From Microbacterium sp. (GTDB lineage Bacteria > Actinomycetota > Actinomycetes > Actinomycetales > Microbacteriaceae), in assembly GCF_031179285.1 (NCBI RefSeq), contig NZ_JAPSHY010000002.1, forward strand, positions 62,001 through 126,000: a stretch of DNA of 64,000 nt. The letters run 5' to 3'. The notes under the pieces are model-generated. The model saw nothing but the letters and a program-made list of their open reading frames with translations, was not told the origin of the DNA and ran no database searches. Of this stretch, positions 1 to 9,055 are shown piece after piece. The number at the start of each line of letters is the position of its first letter. Position 1 is the first letter of the stretch. Made by a program: the position numbers and the translations under genes.

Positions 1-2
1 TG

Positions 3-2504
3 CGCATCCAGAACCAGGTCGCCCCATCGGCATTCAACACCGGACTCTTCGTCGACAACTTCTCCTTCACCGGCGGACTGCCCTGCGAGGACTACGGAGA
101 CGCCCCGGAGTCGTATGGGACCTCATTCGCGGCGAACGGCCCGGCGCATCTGGCCGTCGGTCCGGTGCTGGGTCTGGACCGCGACGCGGAGTGGGACGGG
201 GCGCCGAATGCGACCGCGACCGGCGACGACACCGCGGGCGCTCCGAACGACGAAGATTCTCTCGGTGCTCTCTCGTTCAGCCCAGGCGCCGCGACCGTCA
301 CCGTGCCCGTGACGGTGGCCAATCCCACCAGCGAGACTGCGACGCTTTACGGGTGGATCGATGCAGACGCCAACGGCCGCTTCGACGCGACCGAGTTCGT
401 CTCCGCGCTCGTCGCCCCTGGTTCGACGAGTGCAGAACTCACCTTCGCCGGCCAGCCGAGGTTCACGGGCGACGCCGACTACATGATGCGTCTGCGACTG
501 ACCACCGATCTGCTCGTCGATGACGGTGCCACGCCCGGAGATGAGCGCGCACTCGGCTCGGCCACCGACGGCGAGGTGGAGGATCACCTCGTCGCGGTAC
601 CCGTGCTGTCCAGCCTCACCGTCGCGAAGAGCGCGACCCCTGCCGCTGCTTCGTCCGTCGGCGATGACATCACCTACTCGTTCCTCGTGACCAACACCGG
701 CAACGTAACTCTGGCCGACGTCACGGTCGTGGAAGGAGACTTCACCGGAGCCGGCGAACTTTCCGACGTCGATTGCGCGGCGGGGGCGGCCTCGCTCGCA
801 CCGGGAGCGAGCGTCACGTGCACGGCGACGTACGAGTTGACGCAGACAGACGTCGACGCGGGCTCGATCTCGAACACCGCGACTGCCACGGCGACGCCTC
901 CGAGTGGTCCGACGCCCGTCTCTCCGTCCTCGACGACGGTCGTTCAGATCCCGCCCGCCCCGGGGCTCTCGGTCGTGAAGTCCGCTACGCCCTCGGAAGC
1001 CGGTGAATTCCTTGCCGGGCAGGAGATCGACTACTCGTTCGTCGTGACGAACACCGGCAACACGACGCTGTCGAACGTCGCGGTCGACGAGGTGTCCTTC
1101 ACCGGCACCGGTGATGCGCCGGTGGTCTCGTGCCCGGTAGGCGCTGCTTCGCTCGCCCCCGGTGCGCAGGTGGTCTGCACCGCCGAGTACACGCTCACGC
1201 AGGCAGATGTCGATGCGGGAAGCCTGACGAACTCCGCCTCGGCGACCGCCACGCCGCCGTCGGGGCCGCCGCTGGTGTCGCCGCCGTCAGCGGTTACGGT
1301 TCCGAGCATCGCAGCGCCGGCGATGACTGTGGTGAAGACCGCTGACACGGATTCCCTCGTCGCCGCCGGTCAGGATGTGACGTACTCGTTTCTCGTCACG
1401 AACACGGGAAACGTCACTCTGAATGACGTCGCGGTGAACGAGACGGACTTCACGGGTGCGGGTGATCTGGCTGCAGTGGTCTGCCCGACGGACACGCTCC
1501 TTCCCGGACAGTTCACCGTCTGCACGACGACCTACAGTGCGGCTCAGGCTGACATCGACGAAGGCGGCGAGCTGAGCAACACGGCGACAGCCGGCGCCGT
1601 CGATCCTGCGGGCGATGCGGTCTCGTCGGCACCGTCGACGTCAGTGATTCCGATCGACCAGGCGGCGGGCCTGACCGTCGTCAAGACCTCGGACGTCGTC
1701 GCCGCCGCCGTCGGACAGACGGTGACCTACTCGTTCGTGGTCTCGAACACGGGGAATGTGACCATCACCGACCCGACGGTCAACGAGATCGACTTCTCCG
1801 GTACGGGCGAGCTCTCCGCGGTCACCTGTCCGGAGGGGGACACGCTGGCACCCGGGGATGAGATCACCTGCACGGCCACCTACGAGGTGACGCAGGCGGA
1901 TGTCGATTCCGGTGAGCTGACGAACACCGCCACAGCGACAGGTACGACGCCGAGCGGCGAGCCCACCGAGCCCTCCACGCCGTCGACGTCGATCGTCACG
2001 ACTGACCCCCTCCCTGCGATGTCGGTCGTGAAGACGGCGGACGTCGAGCGGATCGTGGCGGTAGGACAGGTCGTGACCTACACGTTCATCGTGACGAACA
2101 CGGGGAACGTGACGATCACTGATCCGGCGGTCAACGAGGGCGACTTCAACGGCAAGGGTGATCTGTCGTCGATCAGCTGCCCGGAAGGATCAGCGACTCT
2201 CGATCCCGGTGAGGCTGCTGCCTGCACAGCCACGTACACCGTGGTGGAAGCCGACCTTGCCGGTGGTGGCACCCTGTCGAACACGGCTACCGTCAGCGGC
2301 ACCACGCCGACGGGTGACTCCATCACGTCGAGTTCTTCCACCGCGGTCGTCGATGCCGTGGCACCGTCCGCGGGAGCGGCACCGCTGCCCGCAACCGGCG
2401 GTGAGATCGCTGCTTGGGTGCTGATGACGGGCGTCGGGCTGCTGGTCGGGGGCGCGATCCTCGTGATGCTCCGCCGCCGCACCGGTAGCGTCGCTGCTGA
2501 GTAG
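3..2504 (+). CDS. LPXTG-anchored surface protein with five DUF11-like repeats (5' end outside window)
   Basis: The reading frame is open from base 3, upstream of the first ATG in the ORF track, so the gene starts outside the window. The visible N-terminal part ends with a GEVEDH motif, common in actinobacterial adhesin-like proteins. Five repeats of about 117 residues follow, each beginning like LTVVKTAD and carrying a (T/S)NTGN motif, with roughly 350-nt spacing. This is the DUF11 / CARDB-like beta-sandwich pattern of long stalk proteins. The C-terminus has the sortase signal LPATGGE, a hydrophobic segment (about 20 residues) and an RRR tail, so the protein is expected to be covalently anchored to peptidoglycan. 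The ligand is unknown. A strong hairpin terminator follows directly. The repeats differ enough that recent duplication is not obvious. Confidence 0.9.
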   Translation, partial: RIQNQVAPSAFNTGLFVDNFSFTGGLPCEDYGDAPESYGTSFAANGPAHLAVGPVLGLDRDAEWDGAPNATATGDDTAGAPNDEDSLGALSFSPGAATVTVPVTVANPTSETATLYGWIDADANGRFDATEFVSALVAPGSTSAELTFAGQPRFTGDADYMMRLRLTTDLLVDDGATPGDERALGSATDGEVEDHLVAVPVLSSLTVAKSATPAAASSVGDDITYSFLVTNTGNVTLADVTVVEGDFTGAGELSDVDCAAGAASLAPGASVTCTATYELTQTDVDAGSISNTATATATPPSGPTPVSPSSTTVVQIPPAPGLSVVKSATPSEAGEFLAGQEIDYSFVVTNTGNTTLSNVAVDEVSFTGTGDAPVVSCPVGAASLAPGAQVVCTAEYTLTQADVDAGSLTNSASATATPPSGPPLVSPPSAVTVPSIAAPAMTVVKTADTDSLVAAGQDVTYSFLVTNTGNVTLNDVAVNETDFTGAGDLAAVVCPTDTLLPGQFTVCTTTYSAAQADIDEGGELSNTATAGAVDPAGDAVSSAPSTSVIPIDQAAGLTVVKTSDVVAAAVGQTVTYSFVVSNTGNVTITDPTVNEIDFSGTGELSAVTCPEGDTLAPGDEITCTATYEVTQADVDSGELTNTATATGTTPSGEPTEPSTPSTSIVTTDPLPAMSVVKTADVERIVAVGQVVTYTFIVTNTGNVTITDPAVNEGDFNGKGDLSSISCPEGSATLDPGEAAACTATYTVVEADLAGGGTLSNTATVSGTTPTGDSITSSSSTAVVDAVAPSAGAAPLPATGGEIAAWVLMTGVGLLVGGAILVMLRRRTGSVAAE

Positions 2505-2526
2505 CCCGCGAAGCTGAGCTAGCCAC

Positions 2527-2570
2527 GACGACCCTCACCCGGCGCGACCGAGCGCCGGGTGAGGGTCGTC
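2527..2570. terminator. Strong intrinsic terminator hairpin
   Basis: A perfect 19-bp inverted repeat (GACGACCCTCACCCGGCGC) closes a six-base loop. It lies between the convergent surface-protein gene and the IclR gene, so it can end transcription from both sides. There is no long T-tract, which is usual in high-GC actinobacteria. Confidence 0.85.
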
Positions 2571-2662
2571 ATTCATCGCCGCATCCGCTTCGTCCCGCGA
2601 GGTTCGCCGCCAGCGCCGACCACCCCGCCCGTGTGCTCCGTCTCGCCGGCTATCGGTTCTCT

Positions 2663-3367
2663 TCAGCCGTCGAGCGCGTCGCGGATCACGGCTGCCGAGC
2701 GCTGGAGCCGAGCGGCGATCGCCGCGTCGTCGAGTTCGGTCGCCACGTGCACGACGGCGATCGCGGCGGGACGCTGTCCACGCAACGCGAGCGGGACCGC
2801 CACTGACTGCACGGTGGGGATGACCTCGTCGTGACTGGTGGCGTAGCCGCGGGCCAGTGTGGCCGCGACCTCGGTGCGCAGCTGCGCCGGCGCATCCGGC
2901 TGCCATTCGCTCGCCGGAAGCTGGGCGAGGATCGCCTTTCCCGGAGCACCGACGGTCACCGGGTGCCGGGCGCCGGGCCGCTGCGCCACCGTGGCGACGG
3001 CGTGTCGTGGCTCGATGCTCGCGAGAGTGATGCACTCGCTGCCGTCGAGGACGGCGAGGAAGCACGTCATACCGAGCTCATTCGCGACGGCCGTCAGTTC
3101 GGGAAACGCCTCGGCCTGCAGGTCATGGGCGACGCCCGCGGCGAGCGCCGCCATGCGAGCGCCGAGACTGACGGCGCCCGCGGCGTCTCGCCCGATGAGT
3201 CCGTGGTCTTCGAGGGTGCGCAGCAGCCGGTATGCGATCGATCGGTGCACGCCGAGCAGCGAAGCGATCTCGTCGATCGCGAGAGGTGTGCGCGCGTCGG
3301 CGAGGATCTCGAGGATGCGGATTCCGCGGCTCAGCGTCTGCGATGCGGGCGTCGACGGCGCGTCCAT
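2663..3367 (-). CDS. IclR-family transcriptional regulator of the hydroxybenzoate gene
   Basis: This is a 234-residue protein. The N-terminal winged helix covers about residues 10-70 (SRGIRILEILADA, then VHRSIAYRLLRTLEDHGL) and the IclR effector-binding domain the rest, including the ligand-pocket segment APGKAILA. The ORF track extends the frame to 5122, but that is antisense to the neighbouring gene. I place the start at ATG 3367, which has a GGGAGG Shine-Dalgarno about five bases upstream. It is divergent from the flavin monooxygenase gene with about 140 bp between them, containing two tandem palindromes. The likely role is control of that gene in response to an aromatic acid, by analogy with PobR/PcaU-type IclR proteins. 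The effector is inferred. Confidence 0.88.
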   Translation of the reverse strand: MDAPSTPASQTLSRGIRILEILADARTPLAIDEIASLLGVHRSIAYRLLRTLEDHGLIGRDAAGAVSLGARMAALAAGVAHDLQAEAFPELTAVANELGMTCFLAVLDGSECITLASIEPRHAVATVAQRPGARHPVTVGAPGKAILAQLPASEWQPDAPAQLRTEVAATLARGYATSHDEVIPTVQSVAVPLALRGQRPAAIAVVHVATELDDAAIAARLQRSAAVIRDALDG

Positions 3368-3418
3368 GTCGCCTCCCTCGGCGGGCTTGTGCGCGCGACG
3401 GGGCGCGCGTACTCTGGT

Positions 3419-3453
3419 GTTCAATAGTAGAACGGTCTGTTCGAATATAGAAC
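3419..3453. promoter_or_regulatory. Two tandem IclR-type operator palindromes
   Basis: Two 15-bp inverted repeats of form GTTC-N7-GAAC (GTTCAATAGTAGAAC and GTTCGAATATAGAAC) lie 20 bp apart in the divergent IclR/monooxygenase spacer. Two helical turns of spacing would place two dimers on the same face. The sites are A/T-rich within GC-rich DNA. Assignment to the adjacent IclR protein is inference. Confidence 0.7.
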
Positions 3454-3508
3454 AGGATCGGGACGAGTGCAACACCCGAACGATGCAGTCCGGAAGGAAT
3501 CGACGACG

Positions 3509-5380
3509 ATGCAGTTCCACCACCACGGTTACGTCTCCGGAGATCCGCGCGTGCAGGATGCCGCCGGGATCGGAGTCGATCGTCCGGCAGACATCCCCGA
3601 CGAGATCGACGTCCTCATCGTCGGATCCGGCCCCGCCGGCATGCTTCTCGCCGCACAGCTGTCGCAGTATCCCGACATCTCGACCCGCATCATCGAACGC
3701 CGTGAAGGACGTCTCGTGCTCGGCCAGGCCGACGGCATCCAGCCGCGCAGCGTCGAGACCTTCCAGGCCTTCGGATTCGCCGAGCGGATCGTCGCCGAGG
3801 CCTACAACATCGGGTGGATGAACTTCTGGGGTCCGGATCCGGCGAACCGCGAGAACATCATCCGCACCTCGCGCACCGAGGACTACGCGCTGAAGATCAG
3901 CGAGTTCCCGCACCTGATCGTGAATCAGGCGCGCGTGCTGGACTACTTCGCGGAAGCCGCAGCGAACGGACCCGGCCGCATCGTTCCCGACTACGGGGTG
4001 GAGTTCGCCGGTCTCACGGTGCACGACTCCGGCGAGCATCCGGTGGAGGCGCGGCTGCGATACGCCACGGGGGAGCGCGCCGGCGAGGAGCGCATGATCC
4101 GGGCCAAGTACGTCGCCGGCTGCGACGGGGCGCGAAGCGGCGTCCGCCACGCGATCGGACGTCAGCACGTCGGAGCGTTCTCCGCTCACGCGTGGGGCGT
4201 GATGGACGTGGTGGTCAACACCGACTTCCCGGACTGGCGCACCAAATGCGCGATCAACTCGGCGGCGGGGAACATCCTGCACATCCCCCGCGAGGGCGGC
4301 TACCTGTCTCGCATGTACATCGATCTCGGTGAAGTGGCCGAGAACGACAACCATCAGGTGCGGCAGACACCCATCGAAGAGATCATCCGCAAGGCCAACG
4401 CGATCCTGCATCCTTACTCGCTGGATGTGAAGCAGGTCGCCTGGCACAGCGTGTACGAGGTCGGGCACCGTGTGACCGATGGCTTCGACGACGTGATCGA
4501 CGGCTCCGGCCGCACTCCTCGCGTGTTCCTGACCGGCGACGCATGTCACACGCACAGCGCGAAGGCGGGTCAGGGCATGAACGTCTCGATGCAGGACGGG
4601 TTCAACCTCGGCTGGAAGCTGGGATCCGTGCTCACCGGGCGGAGCCCCGAGTCGCTGCTCGCGACCTATTCCGCCGAGCGCATGCCCGTCGCTCAGCAGC
4701 TCATCGACTTCGACCGCGAATGGTCCGCGCTCATGGCGCGGAAGCCGGAGGAGATCTCCGACCCGCAGGATCTCGCGACCTACTATCTCGCGACGGCCGA
4801 GTTCCCCTCTGGATTCATGACGCAGTACGAGCGATCCGCGATCGTCGGCACGGATGAGCATCAGGGGCTCGCCGCAGGCTTCCCCCTCGGCAAGCGCTTC
4901 AAGTCCGTCGAGGTGACGCGAGTGTGCGATGGCAACGCCGTGCATCTCGGTCACCACGCGAAGGCCGACGGACGCTGGCGGATCTACGCCTTCGCCGACA
5001 CCGAGGCTGAGGCGCTGCGTTCCTGGGCCGAGGCCGCCGAACCGATCCTGGCCCGGTTCACTCCGGCGGGTGCCGACCCCGACGCGGTGTTCGACGTCAA
5101 GGCCGTCTACCAGCAGCGCCACGACGAGTTCGAGGTGACTTCTGCCCCGCCGCTGTTCCTGCCGAAGAGCGGCCCCCTCGGGCTCACCGACTGGGAGAAG
5201 GTCTACGCGGCGGGCCCGACGGTGTGGACGAGCGCAGATATCTTCGCCGAGCGCGAGCTCTCACGGGACGGTGTGGTGGTCATCGTTCGGCCGGACCAGT
5301 ATGTGGCGGCGGTGCTTCCGCTGACCGCGCCGACGGAGCTCGAGGGCTTCCTCGCGGGAGCGCTGCTGCCCGCGCGGTGA
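3509..5380 (+). CDS. mobA: FAD-dependent aromatic hydroxylase, 3-hydroxybenzoate 4-monooxygenase-like
   Basis: This 623-residue flavoprotein of the phenol hydroxylase / PHBH class has an ADP-binding Rossmann motif GSGPAG near residues 40-44, the second FAD motif GDACHTHSAKAGQGMN near residue 341, and a C-terminal thioredoxin-like dimerisation domain (from about residue 430). Length and architecture match MobA, which converts 3-hydroxybenzoate to protocatechuate using NADPH and O2; phenol 2-monooxygenase is the main alternative. I prefer ATG 3509 over 3467 because a GGAAGG Shine-Dalgarno lies upstream and homologues start near MQFHHHGY. The gene is preceded by tandem IclR-type sites and faces an IclR gene. 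No ring-cleavage genes are adjacent, so the protocatechuate branch must lie elsewhere. Confidence 0.85.
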   Translation: MQFHHHGYVSGDPRVQDAAGIGVDRPADIPDEIDVLIVGSGPAGMLLAAQLSQYPDISTRIIERREGRLVLGQADGIQPRSVETFQAFGFAERIVAEAYNIGWMNFWGPDPANRENIIRTSRTEDYALKISEFPHLIVNQARVLDYFAEAAANGPGRIVPDYGVEFAGLTVHDSGEHPVEARLRYATGERAGEERMIRAKYVAGCDGARSGVRHAIGRQHVGAFSAHAWGVMDVVVNTDFPDWRTKCAINSAAGNILHIPREGGYLSRMYIDLGEVAENDNHQVRQTPIEEIIRKANAILHPYSLDVKQVAWHSVYEVGHRVTDGFDDVIDGSGRTPRVFLTGDACHTHSAKAGQGMNVSMQDGFNLGWKLGSVLTGRSPESLLATYSAERMPVAQQLIDFDREWSALMARKPEEISDPQDLATYYLATAEFPSGFMTQYERSAIVGTDEHQGLAAGFPLGKRFKSVEVTRVCDGNAVHLGHHAKADGRWRIYAFADTEAEALRSWAEAAEPILARFTPAGADPDAVFDVKAVYQQRHDEFEVTSAPPLFLPKSGPLGLTDWEKVYAAGPTVWTSADIFAERELSRDGVVVIVRPDQYVAAVLPLTAPTELEGFLAGALLPAR

Positions 5381-5456
5381 TGGCATGACACGTGTCATGT
5401 CGAGGAGATGACACCGGCCTCCGGTGCGGTGAGCGGCTTCCGGCGACGCTGGATAC

Positions 5457-6434
5457 ATGAAGACATCTCTCATGAACGGATCCGCGGCGCCCAGCGCCGA
5501 TGGGCCGCAATCCGAGACCCGGAACACCGCCCCCGTCGTCATCGAACTGACGGGCGTTCGCCGTCACTTCGGCACCGGAGAGCGCCGGGCGCAGGCGGTC
5601 GACGGGGTCGACTTGCGCATCCGGCGCGGCGAGGTCGTCGCGCTGCTCGGACCCAACGGAGCAGGCAAGACCACCACACTCGACATGCTGTTGGGGTTGA
5701 CCGATCCGAGCGCGGGAACGGTCAGAGTGCTCGGCGGCCGGCCGAGCACAGCCACCGCGAGCGGTTCGATCGGTGCCGTGCTGCAGACCGGCGGTCTGCT
5801 TTCGGACCTGACGGTGCACGAGACCGTGCAGGTGATCGCCTCCCTCTACGGCGCCGCCGCGCTCGCCCGCGTTCGGGAGGTGATGGCACGCGCCGATCTC
5901 GCGCATCTCGCCCGGCGGCGGGTCTCGAAGTGTTCAGGGGGTGAACAGCAGCGCGTGAAGTTCGCGCTCGCCATGGTGTCGGATCCCGACATCCTCGTGC
6001 TCGATGAGCCGACCGCCGGGATGGACGTCACCGCGCGCCGCAACTTCTGGGACGTCATGAGAGCCGACGCCGACGCCGGTCGCACCATCGTGTTCGCGAC
6101 CCACTACCTCGAAGAGGCCGAGCACTTCGCGCACCGGACCGTGGTGATGCACCGGGGCACCGTCGTCGCCGATGCGCCGACGGCCCGGCTGCGTGCCAGT
6201 CTGGGCGAGCGGACCGTTTCGGCCACGATCCCACGCGGTGGGGCGGCGGAGCTCGCCGCCTCGCTGAGCGACACCCCTGGCGTGATCGACGTCCGGGTGG
6301 ACGCAGACCGCATCACGCTCCGCGCATCCGATTCGGATGCCGTCGCCCGAACCCTCCTGGACGCCGGGGCGACTGATCTGGAGATCGCGGCACCGACTCT
6401 CGAAACCGCCTTCACCGCTCTCACGGAGGACTGA
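5457..6434 (+). CDS. ABC-2 type transporter ATP-binding protein (DrrA-like)
   Basis: This 325-residue ATPase has Walker A GPNGAGKTT (about residue 65), signature SGGEQQR (about 161), Walker B ILVLDEPTAGMD and the H-loop FATHYLEEAE. The C-terminal ~90 residues form the extension typical of DrrA/CcmA-like ABC-2 exporters. Start 5457 is the first ATG; a second in-frame ATG follows six codons later. It lies two bases upstream of the permease gene, which lies in turn upstream of a two-component system, the usual arrangement for drug- or lipid-stress exporters. The substrate is unknown. Confidence 0.9.
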   Translation: MKTSLMNGSAAPSADGPQSETRNTAPVVIELTGVRRHFGTGERRAQAVDGVDLRIRRGEVVALLGPNGAGKTTTLDMLLGLTDPSAGTVRVLGGRPSTATASGSIGAVLQTGGLLSDLTVHETVQVIASLYGAAALARVREVMARADLAHLARRRVSKCSGGEQQRVKFALAMVSDPDILVLDEPTAGMDVTARRNFWDVMRADADAGRTIVFATHYLEEAEHFAHRTVVMHRGTVVADAPTARLRASLGERTVSATIPRGGAAELAASLSDTPGVIDVRVDADRITLRASDSDAVARTLLDAGATDLEIAAPTLETAFTALTED

Positions 6435-6436
6435 CC

Positions 6437-7192
6437 ATGCTGATCTCGACGACGATGCTGCGCATCGAGGGCGTCCGCCAGTTGCGCAACCCCTACACCC
6501 TCGCATTCACGCTCGCCATGCCGGTGGCAATGTATCTGCTGTTCGGCGCGAGCGCGGGCTACGGCAGTCAGTCCGTGGGCAACGGCAATGTCTCGTTCTA
6601 CGTCATGACCTCGATGGCCGCCTACGGCACGGCCGTGGCGATGAGCTCGCTCACCTCCCTCGCTGCGACCGAAGCGAAACAGGGGTGGGGACGTCAGCTG
6701 GCGATGACACCGCTCTCCGCCGCCGGGTATGCGGTGACCAAGCTCGCGACAGCGGTGGCTGCCGCGTCGCTGGCTCTGGTCGCGGTGTTCACAGCCGGGC
6801 TGCTGACCGGTGCCCATGTGGACGGCGTCGGGCGCTGGGTGGCGACTGCGGGGATCATCCTGGGGCTCGGTCTCATCTACGGCCTGTTCGGTCTCGGAGT
6901 CGGCCTGTTCTTCACCTCGGACTCGGCGGCCGCTCTCGCATCCATCTCGATGACGTTCTTCGCCTTCTTCGGCAATGTGTTCATGCCATTGAGTGGCGTG
7001 ATGCTCGACATCGCGCGCTTCACCCCGCTGTATGGGTTTGTGGCGCTGAGTCGGTGGCCGCTGACGGAAGGGCGACTCACCACCGGGCAGACGGATGAGC
7101 TGTGGCTGCTGCTGGTGAACGTCACCGTCTGGGTCGCAGTGTTCGCACTGCTGGTGGCGGTGGGCGTGAAGCGGTCGAGGGCGCGGCAGTAG
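6437..7192 (+). CDS. ABC-2 type transporter permease
   Basis: This 251-residue membrane protein has about six hydrophobic segments and belongs to the ABC-2 permease family (the MLISTTMLRIEGVRQLRNPYT start is typical). It begins two bases after the ATPase stop codon, so the two are translationally coupled and should form a homodimeric-permease exporter with the upstream ATPase. The substrate cannot be read from the sequence. The downstream sensor kinase starts 28 bp later. Confidence 0.88.
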   Translation: MLISTTMLRIEGVRQLRNPYTLAFTLAMPVAMYLLFGASAGYGSQSVGNGNVSFYVMTSMAAYGTAVAMSSLTSLAATEAKQGWGRQLAMTPLSAAGYAVTKLATAVAAASLALVAVFTAGLLTGAHVDGVGRWVATAGIILGLGLIYGLFGLGVGLFFTSDSAAALASISMTFFAFFGNVFMPLSGVMLDIARFTPLYGFVALSRWPLTEGRLTTGQTDELWLLLVNVTVWVAVFALLVAVGVKRSRARQ

Positions 7193-7219
7193 CCGCCGTC
7201 GAGCAAGTAGGTTGAAAGG

Positions 7220-8320
7220 ATGAGTCAACAGGCGCGGGACCGGCCCTCCGCCTCTCAGGATCCGTGGGCACGGTTCGGATGGCTGATGGCGGTCATCTGG
7301 CTGGTGTTCCTCGTGTATCCGGTCCTGGCGCTGCTGCGCTCGGATGCCGACGTGGCGTGGATCGTCATCGGCTGGGTGGCGCTGGTGACGTTCGTCGCCC
7401 TGTACATCACCGGCTTCGTCCGCGGGATGCGACAGGGCGGCGTCCTCGGCGGGCCGACGCCGTCGCAGTGGATCACGTTCGCGGCGCTCATCGCGTGTGC
7501 CCTGATCTCGGTGCCGGCCGAGGGTGGCTCCGCGATGAGTTTCCTGCCGTTCATCATGACGTTCGCGTCGTACGGCCTCACAAGAGCCTGGCACTGGATC
7601 ACGAGCGGCATCGCCATCGCCGCCACCGCCTTCTGCGTCTTCGTGCTGCCCGGCGGGGGGCAGTATCTGTCGGTGCTCGCGATCGTCACGCTGCTCGGCG
7701 TCGTGAACACCGTCTCGACCGGCCTCATCATCCGCTCGGCCGAGGCGGAGCGACTCGGGCTGGAGCTCGCGACGAGCGAGGGGCGCGAGGCCGTCGCCCG
7801 TGACGTGCACGACCTCGTCGGACACTCGCTGACCGTCGTCGGACTGAAGGCGCAGCTCGCGCGCCGGCTCATCGACGCCGACCCGAAGCGCGCGAAGGCG
7901 GAACTCGCCGACATCGAGACGCTGACCGCCGAGGCGATCGCCGGGATCCGCACCTCGGTGGCCGGGGCACGCAGCGCCACCCTGCTCGAACAGCTCGCCT
8001 CCAGTCGGGCTGCACTGGAGGCGGCCGAGATCGGCATGCGCGTCGAGGGCGCAGCGAACGCGCTGTCGCCGGTGCAATCGCTGACGGCGAGCTGGATCCT
8101 GCGCGAGGCGACGACCAATGCGCTCCGGCATTCGCAGGCGCGATCGGTCCGGGTGGTCATCGCTCCGGGTTCGCTCATCGTGGAGGACGACGGCATCGGG
8201 GCGGACGACCGCACCGGGAACGGCATCCGCGGGATGCGGGAGCGCGCGGCCGCGGCCGGCGCGGCACTCACGCTCTCCTCGGTCGCCGATCGGGGCACGC
8301 GAGTGGAGGTGTCGTGGTGA
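7220..8320 (+). CDS. Sensor histidine kinase (HisKA_3, DesK/NarL-system type)
   Basis: This 366-residue kinase has four to five N-terminal transmembrane segments (about residues 17-155), then the HisKA_3 dimerisation box REAVARDVHDLVGHSLT containing the phospho-accepting His, and an HATPase domain with N-box EATTNALRHS and G-box DDGIGADD and GNGIRGMRERA. It overlaps the response-regulator gene by 4 nt. A TAGGTT box ends six bases before the ATG, and those six bases (GAAAGG) also read as a Shine-Dalgarno, so leadered or leaderless initiation are both possible. It probably senses a membrane or drug signal and controls the adjacent ABC-2 exporter. Confidence 0.9.
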   Translation: MSQQARDRPSASQDPWARFGWLMAVIWLVFLVYPVLALLRSDADVAWIVIGWVALVTFVALYITGFVRGMRQGGVLGGPTPSQWITFAALIACALISVPAEGGSAMSFLPFIMTFASYGLTRAWHWITSGIAIAATAFCVFVLPGGGQYLSVLAIVTLLGVVNTVSTGLIIRSAEAERLGLELATSEGREAVARDVHDLVGHSLTVVGLKAQLARRLIDADPKRAKAELADIETLTAEAIAGIRTSVAGARSATLLEQLASSRAALEAAEIGMRVEGAANALSPVQSLTASWILREATTNALRHSQARSVRVVIAPGSLIVEDDGIGADDRTGNGIRGMRERAAAAGAALTLSSVADRGTRVEVSW

Positions 8321-8946
8321 CGTCGACGGAGGGCGATGCCGGCATCCGGCTGCTGATCGCCGATGACCAGGCCCTGGTGCGTGGCGCGTTGGGCGCCCTG
8401 CTGGACCTCGAGGAGGATCTCGAGGTGCAGGGGATGGCCTCGGACGGCGTCGAAGCGGTGCGTCTGGTCGGTGAGTTGCGGCCGGATGTCGTGCTGATGG
8501 ACATCCAGATGCCTGGAATGGACGGTGTGGAGGCGACGCGCAGGATCCGGGCGACCAGCCCGAGCACGCGCGTCCTCATCGTGACGACGTTCTCCCGGCC
8601 GGGGTACTTGCGTTCCGCGTTGGATGCCGGTGGGAGCGGGTTCATCGTGAAGGACACGCCGGCTGAAACGCTCGCCGAGGCGGTGCGCCGCGTGCACGCC
8701 GGGCTTCGCGTGGTGGATCCCGTGCTCGCGGAGGAGAGTCTGTTCGACGGCGCGAATCCGCTCAGTGACCGCGAACAGCAGATTCTGCGCCTGGCAGCGG
8801 ACGGGCGCTCTGCTGCCGCGATCGCCTCAGCGGTGTTCCTCTCGGCCGGAACGGTTCGCAACCACCTGTCGGCGGGGATCGGCAAGACCGGAGCGGCGAA
8901 CCGCGCTCAGGCCGTGCGGATCGCATCCGACAAGGGCTGGATCTGA
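8317..8946 (+). CDS. LuxR/NarL-family response regulator
   Basis: This is a 209-residue regulator. The receiver domain has the acidic pair near LLIADDQ, phospho-Asp in VVLMDIQMPGMDG and the conserved Lys in FIVKDTPAE. The C-terminal HTH LuxR domain is LSDREQQILRLAADG through GTVRNHLSAGIGKTGAANRAQAV. Two adjacent GTG codons are possible starts. GTG 8317 gives a seven-base gap to the GGAGG Shine-Dalgarno and a GTGA overlap with the kinase stop; GTG 8314 would leave only four. It is the partner of the upstream HisKA_3 kinase, and the upstream ABC exporter operon is the likely target. Confidence 0.9.
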   Translation: MTSTEGDAGIRLLIADDQALVRGALGALLDLEEDLEVQGMASDGVEAVRLVGELRPDVVLMDIQMPGMDGVEATRRIRATSPSTRVLIVTTFSRPGYLRSALDAGGSGFIVKDTPAETLAEAVRRVHAGLRVVDPVLAEESLFDGANPLSDREQQILRLAADGRSAAAIASAVFLSAGTVRNHLSAGIGKTGAANRAQAVRIASDKGWI

Positions 8947-9055
8947 GGGTACTCCGCCGTTGATCCCGGCCCTGGCGCATTTCGCGTGCTCGCCGTAGCT
9001 TTGGTCCCGTGCGGAGCGCAGCGCTGCCGCCGAGACAGGTGAAACCTTGGACTGA

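Noticed and set aside
3368-5122. N-terminal extension of the IclR gene through the monooxygenase gene
   Set aside because: The IclR start has its own Shine-Dalgarno at 3367, and the extension is antisense to mobA.
6104-8131. 675-residue antisense ORF over the ABC-2/kinase genes
   Set aside because: Overlaps three genes with clear motifs; low-complexity HRDGQ composition.
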